Shown: one piece after another, positions 15,446 through 23,446 of the stretch
How positions within the stretch are numbered: position 1 is the first letter of the stretch
How the letters are laid out: every line of letters starts with the position of its first letter
Assembly (NCBI RefSeq): GCF_002043005.1
Contig: NZ_CP020330.1
Location: 1,754,001 to 1,818,000 of the forward strand
DNA from: Martelella mediterranea DSM 17316
GTDB taxonomy: Bacteria > Pseudomonadota > Alphaproteobacteria > Rhizobiales > Rhizobiaceae
Direction of reading: 5' to 3'
DNA length: 64,000 nt
The notes under the pieces: model-generated
Seen by the model: the letters and a program-made list of their open reading frames with translations, nothing else
Databases searched by the model: none
What the model was told of the DNA's origin: nothing
Position numbers and translations under genes: made by a program

Positions 15446-16870
15446 TCAGGCTGGGGAACCGGGCAGGCTTCGGGCGAGGATTTCCACTGCGCGGGCGATC
15501 TGAGCCTCGTCCAGCGCCGCATAGCCGAGCCGAAAGGCTTGCGGGGCTGGGCGCTCCAGCGCGAAACGGGTTCCGGGCAGAAGCGCAAGTCCGGCCGCGC
15601 CGGCGCGCTCCGTCCAGGTTTCGGCTGAAACGTCCGCGCACCGCAGCCACAGGGCCAACCCGCCAGCGGGGCTGTCGAAGGCGACCCGCTCGCCAAGATG
15701 CGCAGACAGCGCCGTTGCCAGGACATCGCGACGGGCGCGATAAATGCGGCGCGCCTTGCGCGCGTGACGACCGAGATCGCCGTCGCGGATCAGATCCGCC
15801 AGCGCGGCCTCGAGCGGCGCATCGCCCTGCCGGTCGATCGCCGCGCGCGCGGTCGCCATGCGGCAAAGCAGAGGCTCCGAGGCCACCGCATAGCCGAGAC
15901 GAATGCCGGGCGAGAGCAGTTTGGAGAGCGACCCCACATAGATCAGAGGCAGGCCCGCGGGAGCACGGGCCGCAAGCGGCAGGACCGGACGTCCCTCGAA
16001 CCGGTATTCGTGGTCGTAGTCGTCCTCGATCAGCGTGATGCCGTGACGCTCGACCAGATCCAGTAGCTGTAGCCGCCGCGCCGCGCCCATGGTCACCGTC
16101 GTCGGATACTGATGATGGGGCGTGACATAGACGGCAGCGATGCGCGGATCGTTTTCAATTGCCGCCTCGAGGGCCGCGACCGACAGCCCGCCCGCATCGA
16201 CAGGAATGCCGCGCACGGAAGCGCCCGAAGCCCTGAAGGCCTCCCAGGCCAACGGATAGCCGGGATCTTCCACGGCAATCGCTTGACCGGGCTTCACCAC
16301 CGCCCTTGCCGCCAGAAACAGCGCCATCTGGCTGCCGCGCGTGATCAGCAACCGCGCCGGATCGGCCACCACGCCGCGATCCAGGGCGAGGTAGGAGGAA
16401 AGCGCGTGACGCAGAACCGAGGTGCCGCGGGCATCGCCATAATCCGCGCCGGTGCGAAAGGCCGGCGACAGCAAGGCGCGGCGGAAGGCGCGCGCCAATG
16501 CCTTGTCCGGCACGAGATTGGGATCGGGCGCGCCATCGCTGAAGGCAAGCGCCGGACGAACGGCCGAAGGTTGCGGGGGAACGGATACCGAAACCGGCTC
16601 CGCCATGCTGTCGGGAAGGTCCTCGGCGACAAATGTTCCCCGCGCTGGCTCGGCATGCAGCCAGCCCTGCGTCGTGAGTTCCTGATAGGCGGCATCGACC
16701 GTATTGCGGTGAACGCCGATCTCGCGCGCCAGTGCCCGCGTACCCGGCAGGCGCGCGCCCGGCTTCAGGCGGCCGCGCACGATATCGCGGATAATCGCCC
16801 CGGCGATCGCCAGGAACAGCGGCCCGGGCGCGTCTTTTCCGATATCCAGGGCAAGCGGCTTGGGCGCCAT
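15446..16870 (-). CDS. MocR/PdxR-type GntR regulator with aminotransferase-like domain
   Basis: 474 residues from ATG 16870 (MAPKPLALDIG). Residues ~10-80 are the GntR winged helix (GRLKPGARLPGTRALAREIG, HRNTVDAAYQELTTQGWL). The rest is a fold-type I PLP domain with VTPHHQYPTTVTM, LIEDDYDHEYRFEG and YVGSLSKLLSPGIRLGY, where the SLSK lysine would bind PLP. MocR regulators of the PdxR type sense pyridoxal phosphate. The gene is divergent from an operon ending in a pyridoxal kinase, which fits control of vitamin B6 salvage (inference). Confidence 0.93.
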   Translation of the reverse strand: MAPKPLALDIGKDAPGPLFLAIAGAIIRDIVRGRLKPGARLPGTRALAREIGVHRNTVDAAYQELTTQGWLHAEPARGTFVAEDLPDSMAEPVSVSVPPQPSAVRPALAFSDGAPDPNLVPDKALARAFRRALLSPAFRTGADYGDARGTSVLRHALSSYLALDRGVVADPARLLITRGSQMALFLAARAVVKPGQAIAVEDPGYPLAWEAFRASGASVRGIPVDAGGLSVAALEAAIENDPRIAAVYVTPHHQYPTTVTMGAARRLQLLDLVERHGITLIEDDYDHEYRFEGRPVLPLAARAPAGLPLIYVGSLSKLLSPGIRLGYAVASEPLLCRMATARAAIDRQGDAPLEAALADLIRDGDLGRHARKARRIYRARRDVLATALSAHLGERVAFDSPAGGLALWLRCADVSAETWTERAGAAGLALLPGTRFALERPAPQAFRLGYAALDEAQIARAVEILARSLPGSPA

Positions 16871-16874
16871 CACA

Positions 16875-16921
16875 ACCGGCCTATTCAAATTTCGATAACT
16901 GGCTCTTTTATATAGGCCGAT
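16875..16921. promoter_or_regulatory. Inverted repeat in the MocR / amidotransferase divergent promoter
   Basis: ACCGGCCTAT (16875-16884) pairs with ATAGGCCGAT (16912-16921) in 9 of 10 positions over a 27-base spacer. It fills the 88-base gap between the MocR start and the divergent operon and is a natural site for MocR binding. The intervening ACTGGCTCTTTTATATAGG also resembles the AT-rich MocR promoter elements. Confidence 0.5.
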
Positions 16922-16958
16922 TTTTCGGGAGAGAAATGAAAAAACGCAAGAGGCCCGC

Positions 16959-17657
16959 ATGTCGAAGTCAGCCCTGATCCTGCGCCATCTCGCCTTCGAG
17001 GACCTTGGCAGCTTCGGCCCGGTGATCGAGGAAGACGGCTACCGGCTCATCCATGCCGAAGCTGGCATCGATGCCTTGCCGGATCCGCTCAACCCCGATC
17101 TCGTGGTGGTGCTCGGCGGTCCGATCGGGGTGAATGATGGCGATGCCTATCCCACCATGACGGCGGAGCGCGATTGGCTGGTCCCGCGCCTTGCCGCCCG
17201 TCGCCCGACACTCGGCATCTGCCTTGGCGCGCAGCTCATGGCGGCGGCGCTCGGTGCAAGGGTTGCCGCGATGCCGCGCAAGGAAATCGGCTTTTCCACC
17301 CTGTCGCTGACGGAGCCCGGCATCCACAGCCCGCTCCGCCATCTCAGCGATGTGCCCGTTATTCACTGGCACGGCGAAGCCTTCGACATCCCGGATGGTG
17401 CGGATAATCTCGCCAGCACGGCGGCCTGCGCGACCCAGGCCTTCGCCATGGGACCAACCATTCTGGGGCTGCAATTCCATCCCGAGGCCGGCGAACTGCC
17501 CGCCTTCGAGCGCTGGCTCATCGGCCACAGCGTGGAACTTGCCGGGGCTGACGTCGACCCGACCGGCCTGCGCCGCGAGGCCGAAACCCATGGCCCGTCT
17601 CTGAAGCGCGCCGGCCAATCCATGCTGCGGGCATGGCTGCGGGGCTTGCCGGCATGA
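16959..17657 (+). CDS. Class I glutamine amidotransferase domain protein
   Basis: 232 residues forming a stand-alone class I glutaminase domain. The nucleophile elbow is GICLGAQLMA (Cys88), and LGLQFHPEAGELP supplies the catalytic His and Glu; VIHWHGEAFDIP is a further family motif. Such proteins, often labelled GMP-synthase-like, transfer ammonia from glutamine or cleave gamma-glutamyl bonds; the acceptor here is unknown. First gene of a three-gene coupled operon, with a 4-base overlap to the MOSC gene. Confidence 0.88.
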   Translation: MSKSALILRHLAFEDLGSFGPVIEEDGYRLIHAEAGIDALPDPLNPDLVVVLGGPIGVNDGDAYPTMTAERDWLVPRLAARRPTLGICLGAQLMAAALGARVAAMPRKEIGFSTLSLTEPGIHSPLRHLSDVPVIHWHGEAFDIPDGADNLASTAACATQAFAMGPTILGLQFHPEAGELPAFERWLIGHSVELAGADVDPTGLRREAETHGPSLKRAGQSMLRAWLRGLPA

Positions 17658-18334
17658 GCGCGGTTACCCTCCTGACCGGCCGCGCCACGTCGTTGCCGGG
17701 AAGCGAAGCGCTGAGCGGCATTTTCAAGACACCGGCGGACAGGCCGCTTCGTCTCGGCCCCGAGGGGATCGAAGGCGACGAACAGGCCGACCGTCGGGTC
17801 CATGGCGGCGTCGAAAAGGCGGTGCATCATTATCCGCTGGATCATTACCCGCTCTGGCGCGAAGAGCTCGGCCACCTGCCGGCGCTGGGCGCACCCGGCG
17901 GGTTCGGCGAGAATATCTCGGCATCCGGCCTGACCGAGAATACCGTCGCCGTCGGCGACATCTTCCGGCTGGGCACGGCGCTGGTGCAGGTCTCCCAGGG
18001 GCGGCAGCCCTGCTGGAAGCTCAATCATCGTTTTGAGGTGCCCGACATGGCCCGCCGCGTGCAACAGACCGGCCGCACCGGCTGGTATTACCGTGTGCTG
18101 GAACAGGGCGTCGTCGCGACGGGGGACCGGCTCGCGCTCGTCGACCGCGTTGCGCCGGAATGGACCTTGCACCGGCTCTGGCGCGCGCTCTATGTTGACC
18201 GGCTGAACCTCGACGAGCTCAAGGGCATGGCAGCGCTCGACGTACTGGCTGAAGGCTGGCGGAAATACGCGGTCCGGAGGCTTTCAAGCGGCCGGGTGGA
18301 AGACTGGCGCAACAGACTGGACGGCACAGTATGA
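17654..18334 (+). CDS. MOSC-domain protein (YiiM-like)
   Basis: 226 residues from the ATG that overlaps the previous stop (ATGA). RVHGGVEKAVHHYPLDHYPLW and GFGENISASGLTE are the start of the MOSC beta-barrel, and VSQGRQPCWKLNHRF contains the conserved cysteine that binds sulphur or Mo. Then comes GWYYRVLEQGVVATGD. YiiM-like MOSC proteins reduce N-hydroxylated compounds with a molybdenum cofactor. Its place between an amidotransferase and pyridoxal kinase is not explained by known pathways. The in-frame ATG at 17633 is a less likely start. Confidence 0.9.
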   Translation: MSAVTLLTGRATSLPGSEALSGIFKTPADRPLRLGPEGIEGDEQADRRVHGGVEKAVHHYPLDHYPLWREELGHLPALGAPGGFGENISASGLTENTVAVGDIFRLGTALVQVSQGRQPCWKLNHRFEVPDMARRVQQTGRTGWYYRVLEQGVVATGDRLALVDRVAPEWTLHRLWRALYVDRLNLDELKGMAALDVLAEGWRKYAVRRLSSGRVEDWRNRLDGTV

Positions 18335-19176
18335 ACCCACCGCCTTTCGTGATTTCGATCCAGAGCCAGGTTGTCTTCGGTCATGTCGGCAATTCCGCGG
18401 CCCTGTTTCCGATGCAGGCGGCGGGGCTGGAAGTGGCGGCGATCCCGACCGTGATCTTTTCAAACACGCCCGACTATCCGACGCTGCGCGGTCGGGCGCT
18501 GCCGCCGGAATTCTTCTCCGACCTGCTGCAGGGCGCGCGCGAACGCGGCCTGCCGGAGCGGGCGGATTTCATCCTGACCGGCTATATCGGCTCGCTCGAC
18601 GTGGCGCTGATGGTCGCCGATTTCGTGGCCGAGGCCAAGGCCGTCAATCCGCGCCTCATCTATGTCTGCGACCCGGTGATGGGCGATGCCGGCCCCGGCC
18701 TCTATGTGCCCGAAGCCATTGCCGACGTCATGCGCGACCGCCTGCTGCCGATGGCCGACATCGCAACGCCGAACCCGTTCGAACTGAGCTGGCTGACCGG
18801 TCGGGAAATCGCGACAAAGACAGACCTTGAGCAAGCCAGGGCCTTTCTCCGTATTGCGCCCGGCGCCCATCTGATCGCGACGGGCTGTTTACTGGAAGAT
18901 ACGCCCGCCGACCACATCGAAAGCGTCATTCTCGGCGCTGACGGCGCAAGCCGACACCCAGTGGAACACCTGCCGGTGGCGCTGCCGGGAACGGGCGATC
19001 TGTTCGCCGGGCTGATCGTCGCTGGGCTCGCGCGCGGATTGCCGCTGCCCCAAAGCGTGGAGGCCGGGCAGCGCCTCACGTCGCGCGCGCTGGCCCACGC
19101 CCGCGGCCTCGGCGCCGGGGAAGTGGTGCTCAGCGAACCGGGATTCCGAAGCGAACTTCTGAAACTCGGTCTTTGA
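18331..19176 (+). CDS. pdxY: Pyridoxal kinase (PdxY-type)
   Basis: 281 residues of the ribokinase-like superfamily. VISIQSQVVFGHVGNSAALFPMQ is the typical N-terminus of PdxY/PdxK, FILTGYIGS and YVCDPVMGDAGPGLYVPE are substrate and Mg-ATP motifs, and LPGTGDLFAGLIVAGLARG carries the GTGD anion hole with the catalytic Asp. It phosphorylates pyridoxal to PLP in the cytosol. Coupled by a 4-base overlap to the MOSC gene. The divergent MocR regulator probably adjusts its expression to the PLP level. Confidence 0.94.
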   Translation: MNPPPFVISIQSQVVFGHVGNSAALFPMQAAGLEVAAIPTVIFSNTPDYPTLRGRALPPEFFSDLLQGARERGLPERADFILTGYIGSLDVALMVADFVAEAKAVNPRLIYVCDPVMGDAGPGLYVPEAIADVMRDRLLPMADIATPNPFELSWLTGREIATKTDLEQARAFLRIAPGAHLIATGCLLEDTPADHIESVILGADGASRHPVEHLPVALPGTGDLFAGLIVAGLARGLPLPQSVEAGQRLTSRALAHARGLGAGEVVLSEPGFRSELLKLGL

Positions 19177-19403
19177 ATGGGGATGTCTTCATCCGAACCG
19201 AGAAGGTTTCAATGTTCGATGCGCTGAATATCGAACAGAGGAGTCCTTGAAGGTGGATGCTCATGCTCGGATCGTGTCCCGCGGCTTGCCGTCGCCGAGA
19301 AGGTGGTTGCCGGTGTTTTCCGGTAGGGCCGGGTTGACGAAGACCAGGCTGATGGGAAGGCCACCGATTGCGGCGAGATAATGAAGCTGCGCTTGGCTGT
19401 TGA

Positions 19404-19505
19404 GGAGAGCGCCGTCAAGTCGTGTTCGAGGTGACCGGCGAGATCGAAGACGAGGAAAAACCCGCCTTTGTCGCCGAGTGGTTGGTCGTTGCGATGGCTG
19501 GTTAG
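19404..19505 (+). pseudogene. Possible relic of a MaoC-like acyl dehydratase C-terminus
   Basis: One plus-strand frame reads VVFEVTGEIEDEEKPAFVAE and ends WLVVAMAG at TAG 19503-19505. The EIE-x3-KPA-x-VAEW pattern resembles the final strand of MaoC/hot-dog enoyl-CoA hydratases. Only about 33 codons are open, with no start codon. The assignment rests on a short stretch and the opposite strand is also open here, so this is a weak call. Confidence 0.25.
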
Positions 19506-19549
19506 CTCCGGCGCCCGCTCTCGGAACGTCAGGCTTCGGCTTTTGCCTA

Positions 19550-19743
19550 TGGGGACGTTGTTGCCTTTGGTCCGGTTTTGAGGTCCTCGACCGTTGCCCG
19601 CTTACGCCACTTGAGAACTGTTTTCGGATTGATCCCGTAGGTCCGGCTCAATTCCGCGGCCGAAGCTTGCGATCGCTGTATTGCAGCTCGGACTGCGTGC
19701 GTGGTCGTGGCGCTGCCGTGACGTATCTGCCCATAGTGCTTCC
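19550..19743 (-). pseudogene. IS481-type transposase, N-terminal remnant
   Basis: The minus strand reads YGQIRHGSATTTHAVRAAIQ then ELSRTYGINPKTVLKWRKRA and TVEDLKTGPKATTSP, with a stop at 19547. This is the well-known N-terminal helix-turn-helix of alphaproteobacterial IS481 transposases. The DDE catalytic domain is absent and the start codon appears lost, so the copy is dead. Confidence 0.75.
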
Positions 19744-19872
19744 TTCCATTCCATGGAAAACATCGCACCGTCAAACTCTGGGATCAAACACCTAGCGCAG
19801 GATTTTGAACTGCTCTTGTTCTGGACCCATCTGGAGAGCGCCATATGCTGCATTGCGCTTTGGCGCCGCCCG

Positions 19873-20751
19873 TCAACCGCCGAAGCGTGGTTCGGGAAGT
19901 CCCTTTATCCCCAGCCCCGTGATTGCGAACAGACTTCCGCGCAGAACGCCGTCGCCGGGAAAGCGCGGCAGCGGGGGCTTGGCCATCGAGGTGACATAGA
20001 GCACATCGAGGTTCGGCCCGCCGAACTGTACACTGGTTACCTTCTTCACCGGCATTGCGATCTCGCGGTCGAGCGTGCCGTCCGGAGCGTAGCGGCAGAG
20101 CCGTCCGTCGTAGACCAGCGCCAGCCAGTAATAGCCCTCGGCGTCGACGGTTGCCCCATCCGCCGCGCCGCCGGTCGCGGTGTCGACCTTCGCAAAGGTC
20201 CGCCGGTTCGAAACGGCGCCGGTCTCGATATCGTAGTCATAGGCCCAGACCTCGCCGGTCCAGGTGTCGGTGAAATAGAAGGTTCTGTCGTCCGGCGAGA
20301 AACACGGTCCGTTCGAGCAGATGATGCCGTCATCGACCTTGGTGACGCTCAGATCCGGATCGACACGGTAGAGCGCGCCTTTCGGGCCCTCTTCCATCAT
20401 GTCCATGGAGCCGGCGAAGAACCGTCCCCTACGGTCGCATTTGCCGTCATTAAGACGGGTGGTATCCATTCCCGGCTCGGGGTCGTGCAACAACTGGCAG
20501 TCGCCGCTTTCGAAATCCAGCAGATGGAAGCCCTTGTCCAGCGACACGATGGCGCCGGAGCCGTCCTTGCGCAACGCCATGGATCCGATCTTGCCCGGCA
20601 CGTCCCAGGCGCGCAACTCGGTGCCTTCGGCGGTGCAACGGAATACCCGTCCGTCCATCGAGTCGATGAAATAGAGCCGCTGGCTCTCCAGGTCCCAGAC
20701 CGGGCCTTCGCCCAGCGTGGTCTTCACGTCCAGCAGAATGTCGATCTTCAT
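19873..20751 (-). CDS. SMP-30/gluconolactonase family lactone hydrolase
   Basis: 292 residues of the six-bladed SMP-30/regucalcin propeller. LGEGPVWDLESQRLYFIDSM gives the first metal Glu, TRLNDGKCDRRGRFFAGSM the Asn-Asp pair, and ICSNGPCFSPDDRTFYFTDT a further Asn; the last metal Asp is expected in GATVDAEGYYW. These enzymes hydrolyse sugar lactones to aldonic acids with a divalent metal. GGGAGGAAG precedes the start. Last gene of a seven-gene minus-strand catabolic unit (19.9-28.2 kb), 17 bases after the BKACE gene. Confidence 0.92.
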   Translation of the reverse strand: MKIDILLDVKTTLGEGPVWDLESQRLYFIDSMDGRVFRCTAEGTELRAWDVPGKIGSMALRKDGSGAIVSLDKGFHLLDFESGDCQLLHDPEPGMDTTRLNDGKCDRRGRFFAGSMDMMEEGPKGALYRVDPDLSVTKVDDGIICSNGPCFSPDDRTFYFTDTWTGEVWAYDYDIETGAVSNRRTFAKVDTATGGAADGATVDAEGYYWLALVYDGRLCRYAPDGTLDREIAMPVKKVTSVQFGGPNLDVLYVTSMAKPPLPRFPGDGVLRGSLFAITGLGIKGLPEPRFGG

Positions 20752-20768
20752 AACCGTCTTCCTCCCTG

Positions 20769-21695
20769 TCAGAAATTCACCGCGTCGCCGCCCTTGAGCG
20801 CGAGCATCGCGCGGGCCTCGTCGGGCGTGGCGATCTCGAGCCCCAACCCCTCGACGAGGGCGCGCGCCTTGACGACCTGCTGGGCGTTGCTCTCCGCGAG
20901 CTTGCCGCGCGCAATCCAGATGCTGTCCTCAAGCCCGACGCGGATATTGCCGCCCATGCTGATCGCCTGCGCGGCGATGCGGAACTGGTCCTTGCCCGCG
21001 CCCAGCACCGACCAGCGGAAATCGCTGCCGAACAGCCGGTCGGCGGTCCGTTTCATGTGCATCACGTCCTCCGGGTGGGTGCCGATGCCGCCCAGAAGCC
21101 CGAACACCGACTGCACGAAGAATGGCGGCTTCACCAGCCCGCGATCGGCGAAATGGGCGAGGTTGTAGAGATGCGAGATGTCGTAGCATTCAAACTCGAA
21201 GCGGGTGCCGTTGCCATAGCAGGTCTCCAGCACATATTCGATATCCTTGAACGAGTTGCGGAACACCAGGTCGCGCGAGCCTTCCAGATGCTCGCGCTCC
21301 CATTCGTGCTTGAACTCCTTGTATTTCGCCAAAAGCGGAAAGAAGCCGAAATTCATCGACCCCATGTTGAGCGAGGCGACCTCGGGCGACCACCGTGCGG
21401 CCGGTTTGGTGCGCTCGTCCACGGTCATGTAGGGCGAACCGCCGGTGGTGATATTCACGACCGCGTTGGTCGACTGCTTGATGCGGCCGAGAAAGGGCGT
21501 GAAGGCTTCCGGCGACTGATCGGGCTTGCCGGTCTTCGGATCGCGCGCATGCAGGTGCAGGATCGCGGCCCCCGCCTCGGCAGCCCCGATGGCGGCCTCG
21601 GCAATCTCGTCGGGGGTGATCGGCAGGTATTGCGACATGGTCGGGGTGTGGATGGCGCCGGTCACGGCGCAGGTAATGATCACTTTGTCAGGCAT
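20769..21695 (-). CDS. Beta-keto acid cleavage enzyme (BKACE, former DUF849)
   Basis: 308 residues from ATG 21695. IITCAVTGAIHTPTMSQYLP, AAILHLHARDPKTGKPDQSPE and VVNITTGGSPYMTVDER carry the zinc-binding HLHAR and the N-terminal catalytic features of the Kce/BKACE family; GSDFRWSVLGAGKDQFRIAAQA and GNIRVGLEDS are the C-terminal signatures. BKACEs exchange the acetyl part of a 3-keto acid with acetyl-CoA, giving acetoacetate and a new acyl-CoA. The neighbours suggest that a 3-keto sugar acid or similar compound is the substrate (inference). Confidence 0.93.
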   Translation of the reverse strand: MPDKVIITCAVTGAIHTPTMSQYLPITPDEIAEAAIGAAEAGAAILHLHARDPKTGKPDQSPEAFTPFLGRIKQSTNAVVNITTGGSPYMTVDERTKPAARWSPEVASLNMGSMNFGFFPLLAKYKEFKHEWEREHLEGSRDLVFRNSFKDIEYVLETCYGNGTRFEFECYDISHLYNLAHFADRGLVKPPFFVQSVFGLLGGIGTHPEDVMHMKRTADRLFGSDFRWSVLGAGKDQFRIAAQAISMGGNIRVGLEDSIWIARGKLAESNAQQVVKARALVEGLGLEIATPDEARAMLALKGGDAVNF

Positions 21696-21699
21696 GGTC

Positions 21700-22641
21700 T
21701 CAGTCTCCGATTTCGTCTGCGGCGCGCCGTTTGTGGGCGGCAAGTGCCATGAGCCGCCGGTCACGCCAGGCTTGCCGGTCGGCGATGTTTTCTGCTGGGA
21801 GCGCGGCGCGGCGCTCTGCCTCGATGCGGTCCAGCACCGCCCCGCGCCAGTCGGCGGGACGCTGCTCGGAAAGGCCGTCATAAATGCCGGCATAGCGTTC
21901 GACATATTGCCGCACGCCCTTAGGGGCGTTGAGGTCGATCGTCTCGAACGGGCCGATGAACGACCAGCGCAGGGCAAGTCCCTCGCTGAGGCCGATGTCG
22001 ATGTCCTCCGCGCTGGCATAGCCGTCGGCAACCAGCCGGAAGGCCTCATGCAACAGCGCACCCTGCATCCGGTTCATGACGAAGCCATCGATCTCCTTTT
22101 GCATGACGATGGGGCGCATCCCGGCGTCGCGCAGCATGGTCGCCGTGCGCTCGACCAGCGCCGGATCGGTCCATGGCGCGGGCACCAGCTCCGCCGCCGG
22201 GACAAGATAGGCGGGATTGATCGGGTGGTTGACCATGACCCGGTGACGCCCCGCAAGCCCCTCGGAGATCGCCGAGGGCAGCAGGGCGGATGACGACGAG
22301 GCGAGTACGGTTTCCGGCCCCGCGATCGCGTCAAGCAGCGCGAAGATGGCGCGCTTCACGCCGATTTCCTCGAATGTGCTCTCCTGCACGTGTTCCGCTC
22401 CGTCCAGCGCTTCTTCGAGCGTGGCGGCGGGGCGGATGCGCGCAAGCGCGTCCTCGGGATCACAATCGATAAGACCAAGCCGGCCCAGCTCAGGCAACAT
22501 CTTTGCGGCAAAGGCGCGGGCGGCATGGGGCGCTTCGGCGTTCTCGTCCCAGAGCCGCACCTCGTGGCCGGCGCGGGCGAAGACGATGGACCAGGCGCGG
22601 CCGATCAGGCCGGCGCCGATGCAGGCGACGGGGGCGGGCAT
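21700..22641 (-). CDS. 3-hydroxyacyl-CoA dehydrogenase-like NAD enzyme (carnitine/gulonate dehydrogenase type)
   Basis: 313 residues. The NAD site is ACIGAGLIGRAWSIVFARAGHEV, then ESTFEEIGVKRAIFALLD, SSSSALLPSAISEGLAGRHRVMVNHP (catalytic Ser and His) and KEIDGFVMNRMQGALLHEAFRLV. This is the branch that holds L-carnitine dehydrogenase and lambda-crystallin/L-gulonate 3-dehydrogenase, which oxidise free 3-hydroxy acids to 3-keto acids rather than CoA esters. It would supply the substrate of the BKACE enzyme encoded just downstream. No thioesterase domain is fused, unlike some carnitine dehydrogenases. The start overlaps the SDR stop by one base. Confidence 0.9.
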   Translation of the reverse strand: MPAPVACIGAGLIGRAWSIVFARAGHEVRLWDENAEAPHAARAFAAKMLPELGRLGLIDCDPEDALARIRPAATLEEALDGAEHVQESTFEEIGVKRAIFALLDAIAGPETVLASSSSALLPSAISEGLAGRHRVMVNHPINPAYLVPAAELVPAPWTDPALVERTATMLRDAGMRPIVMQKEIDGFVMNRMQGALLHEAFRLVADGYASAEDIDIGLSEGLALRWSFIGPFETIDLNAPKGVRQYVERYAGIYDGLSEQRPADWRGAVLDRIEAERRAALPAENIADRQAWRDRRLMALAAHKRRAADEIGD

Positions 22642-23435
22642 CACAGCGTCTCCACATTGCCGTCGACGGGGAAGCTCTGCCCCGACAGGTTGCGTCCGGT
22701 ATCGGCGATCAGGAAGGCGGCCATATCGGCGACATCCTCCGGCGGGGTCATGCGCCGCAGCGAGACGTTGGACAGGTAGCGCTCGGTCATCGCCTCGTGG
22801 CTGACGCCGGTCTGCTCGGCGCGGGCGGCGATCACCTTTTCGATGCGCGGCCCGGCGACGATGCCGGGCAGGATGGCATTGGCCCGGATATTGTCGGGAC
22901 CCAGCTCCTTGGCAAGGCTCTGGGTGAAGCCCACGACGCCCCACTTGGCCGAGGCGTAGGGCGTGCGAAAGGCGTAGCCGAACCTGCCTGCGGAGGAGGA
23001 CATATTGACGATGGCCCCACCGCCCGCCGCGCGCAGCATCGGCACGGCATAATGGGTGCAGAGGAACTGCCCGGTCAGGCAGATATCGATGCAGCGTCGC
23101 CAGTCGGCGGTTGATATCGTATCGACGCCGCCGGTCGGGCCGGCGATCCCGGCATTGTTGACCAGCGCATCGAGCCCGCTCATGCCGGTCTCGATGGCCT
23201 TGAAGAATGCCGCGACCTCGGCCTCGGCCGAGACGTCGGCCAGCATCGCGACCTCGGCGCCAAGTTCGGCGGCGGCAGCCTCCAGCGCTGCTGGATCCAC
23301 GTCACAGATCGCCAGCCGGGCGCCCTGGCGGGCGAGCTCGCGGGCGATGCAGAGGCCGATTCCGCCTGCGCCTGCGCTGATCGCGATGCGTTTTCCGGAA
23401 AGGCCGGGCAAAATCATGCGGGGGGTGTCGTTCAT
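22641..23435 (-). CDS. Short-chain dehydrogenase/reductase (SDR)
   Basis: 264 residues with a classical SDR layout: GKRIAISAGAGGIGLCIARE (nucleotide site), DALVNNAGIAGPTG (NNAG), IVNMSSSAGRFGYAFRTPYASAKWGV (Ser, Tyr, Lys catalytic set) and ANAILPGIVAGPRIEKV. Asp near the end of strand 2 (LAICDVD) predicts NAD rather than NADP. In this operon with a lactonase it may oxidise a sugar to its lactone (inference). Spaced 11 bases after the permease gene. Confidence 0.91.
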   Translation of the reverse strand: MNDTPRMILPGLSGKRIAISAGAGGIGLCIARELARQGARLAICDVDPAALEAAAAELGAEVAMLADVSAEAEVAAFFKAIETGMSGLDALVNNAGIAGPTGGVDTISTADWRRCIDICLTGQFLCTHYAVPMLRAAGGGAIVNMSSSAGRFGYAFRTPYASAKWGVVGFTQSLAKELGPDNIRANAILPGIVAGPRIEKVIAARAEQTGVSHEAMTERYLSNVSLRRMTPPEDVADMAAFLIADTGRNLSGQSFPVDGNVETL

Positions 23436-23446
23436 GGCAATCTCCT

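Larger units (their letters stand above)
19177..19872. other. Debris region between pdxY and the SMP-30 gene
   Basis: About 700 bases with broken genes only. It contains a short plus-strand relic (19404-19505) and the N-terminal piece of an IS481-type transposase (19550-19743, minus strand). On the minus strand 19259-19500 also reads as two overlapping frames with a protein-like look, but a frameshift is needed and I cannot assign it. Confidence 0.55.

Noticed and set aside
21700..22641. Straight assignment of the dehydrogenase as L-carnitine dehydrogenase
   Set aside because: The fold and BKACE neighbour fit carnitine, but the lactonase, SDR and sugar-type importer do not, so the substrate is left open.
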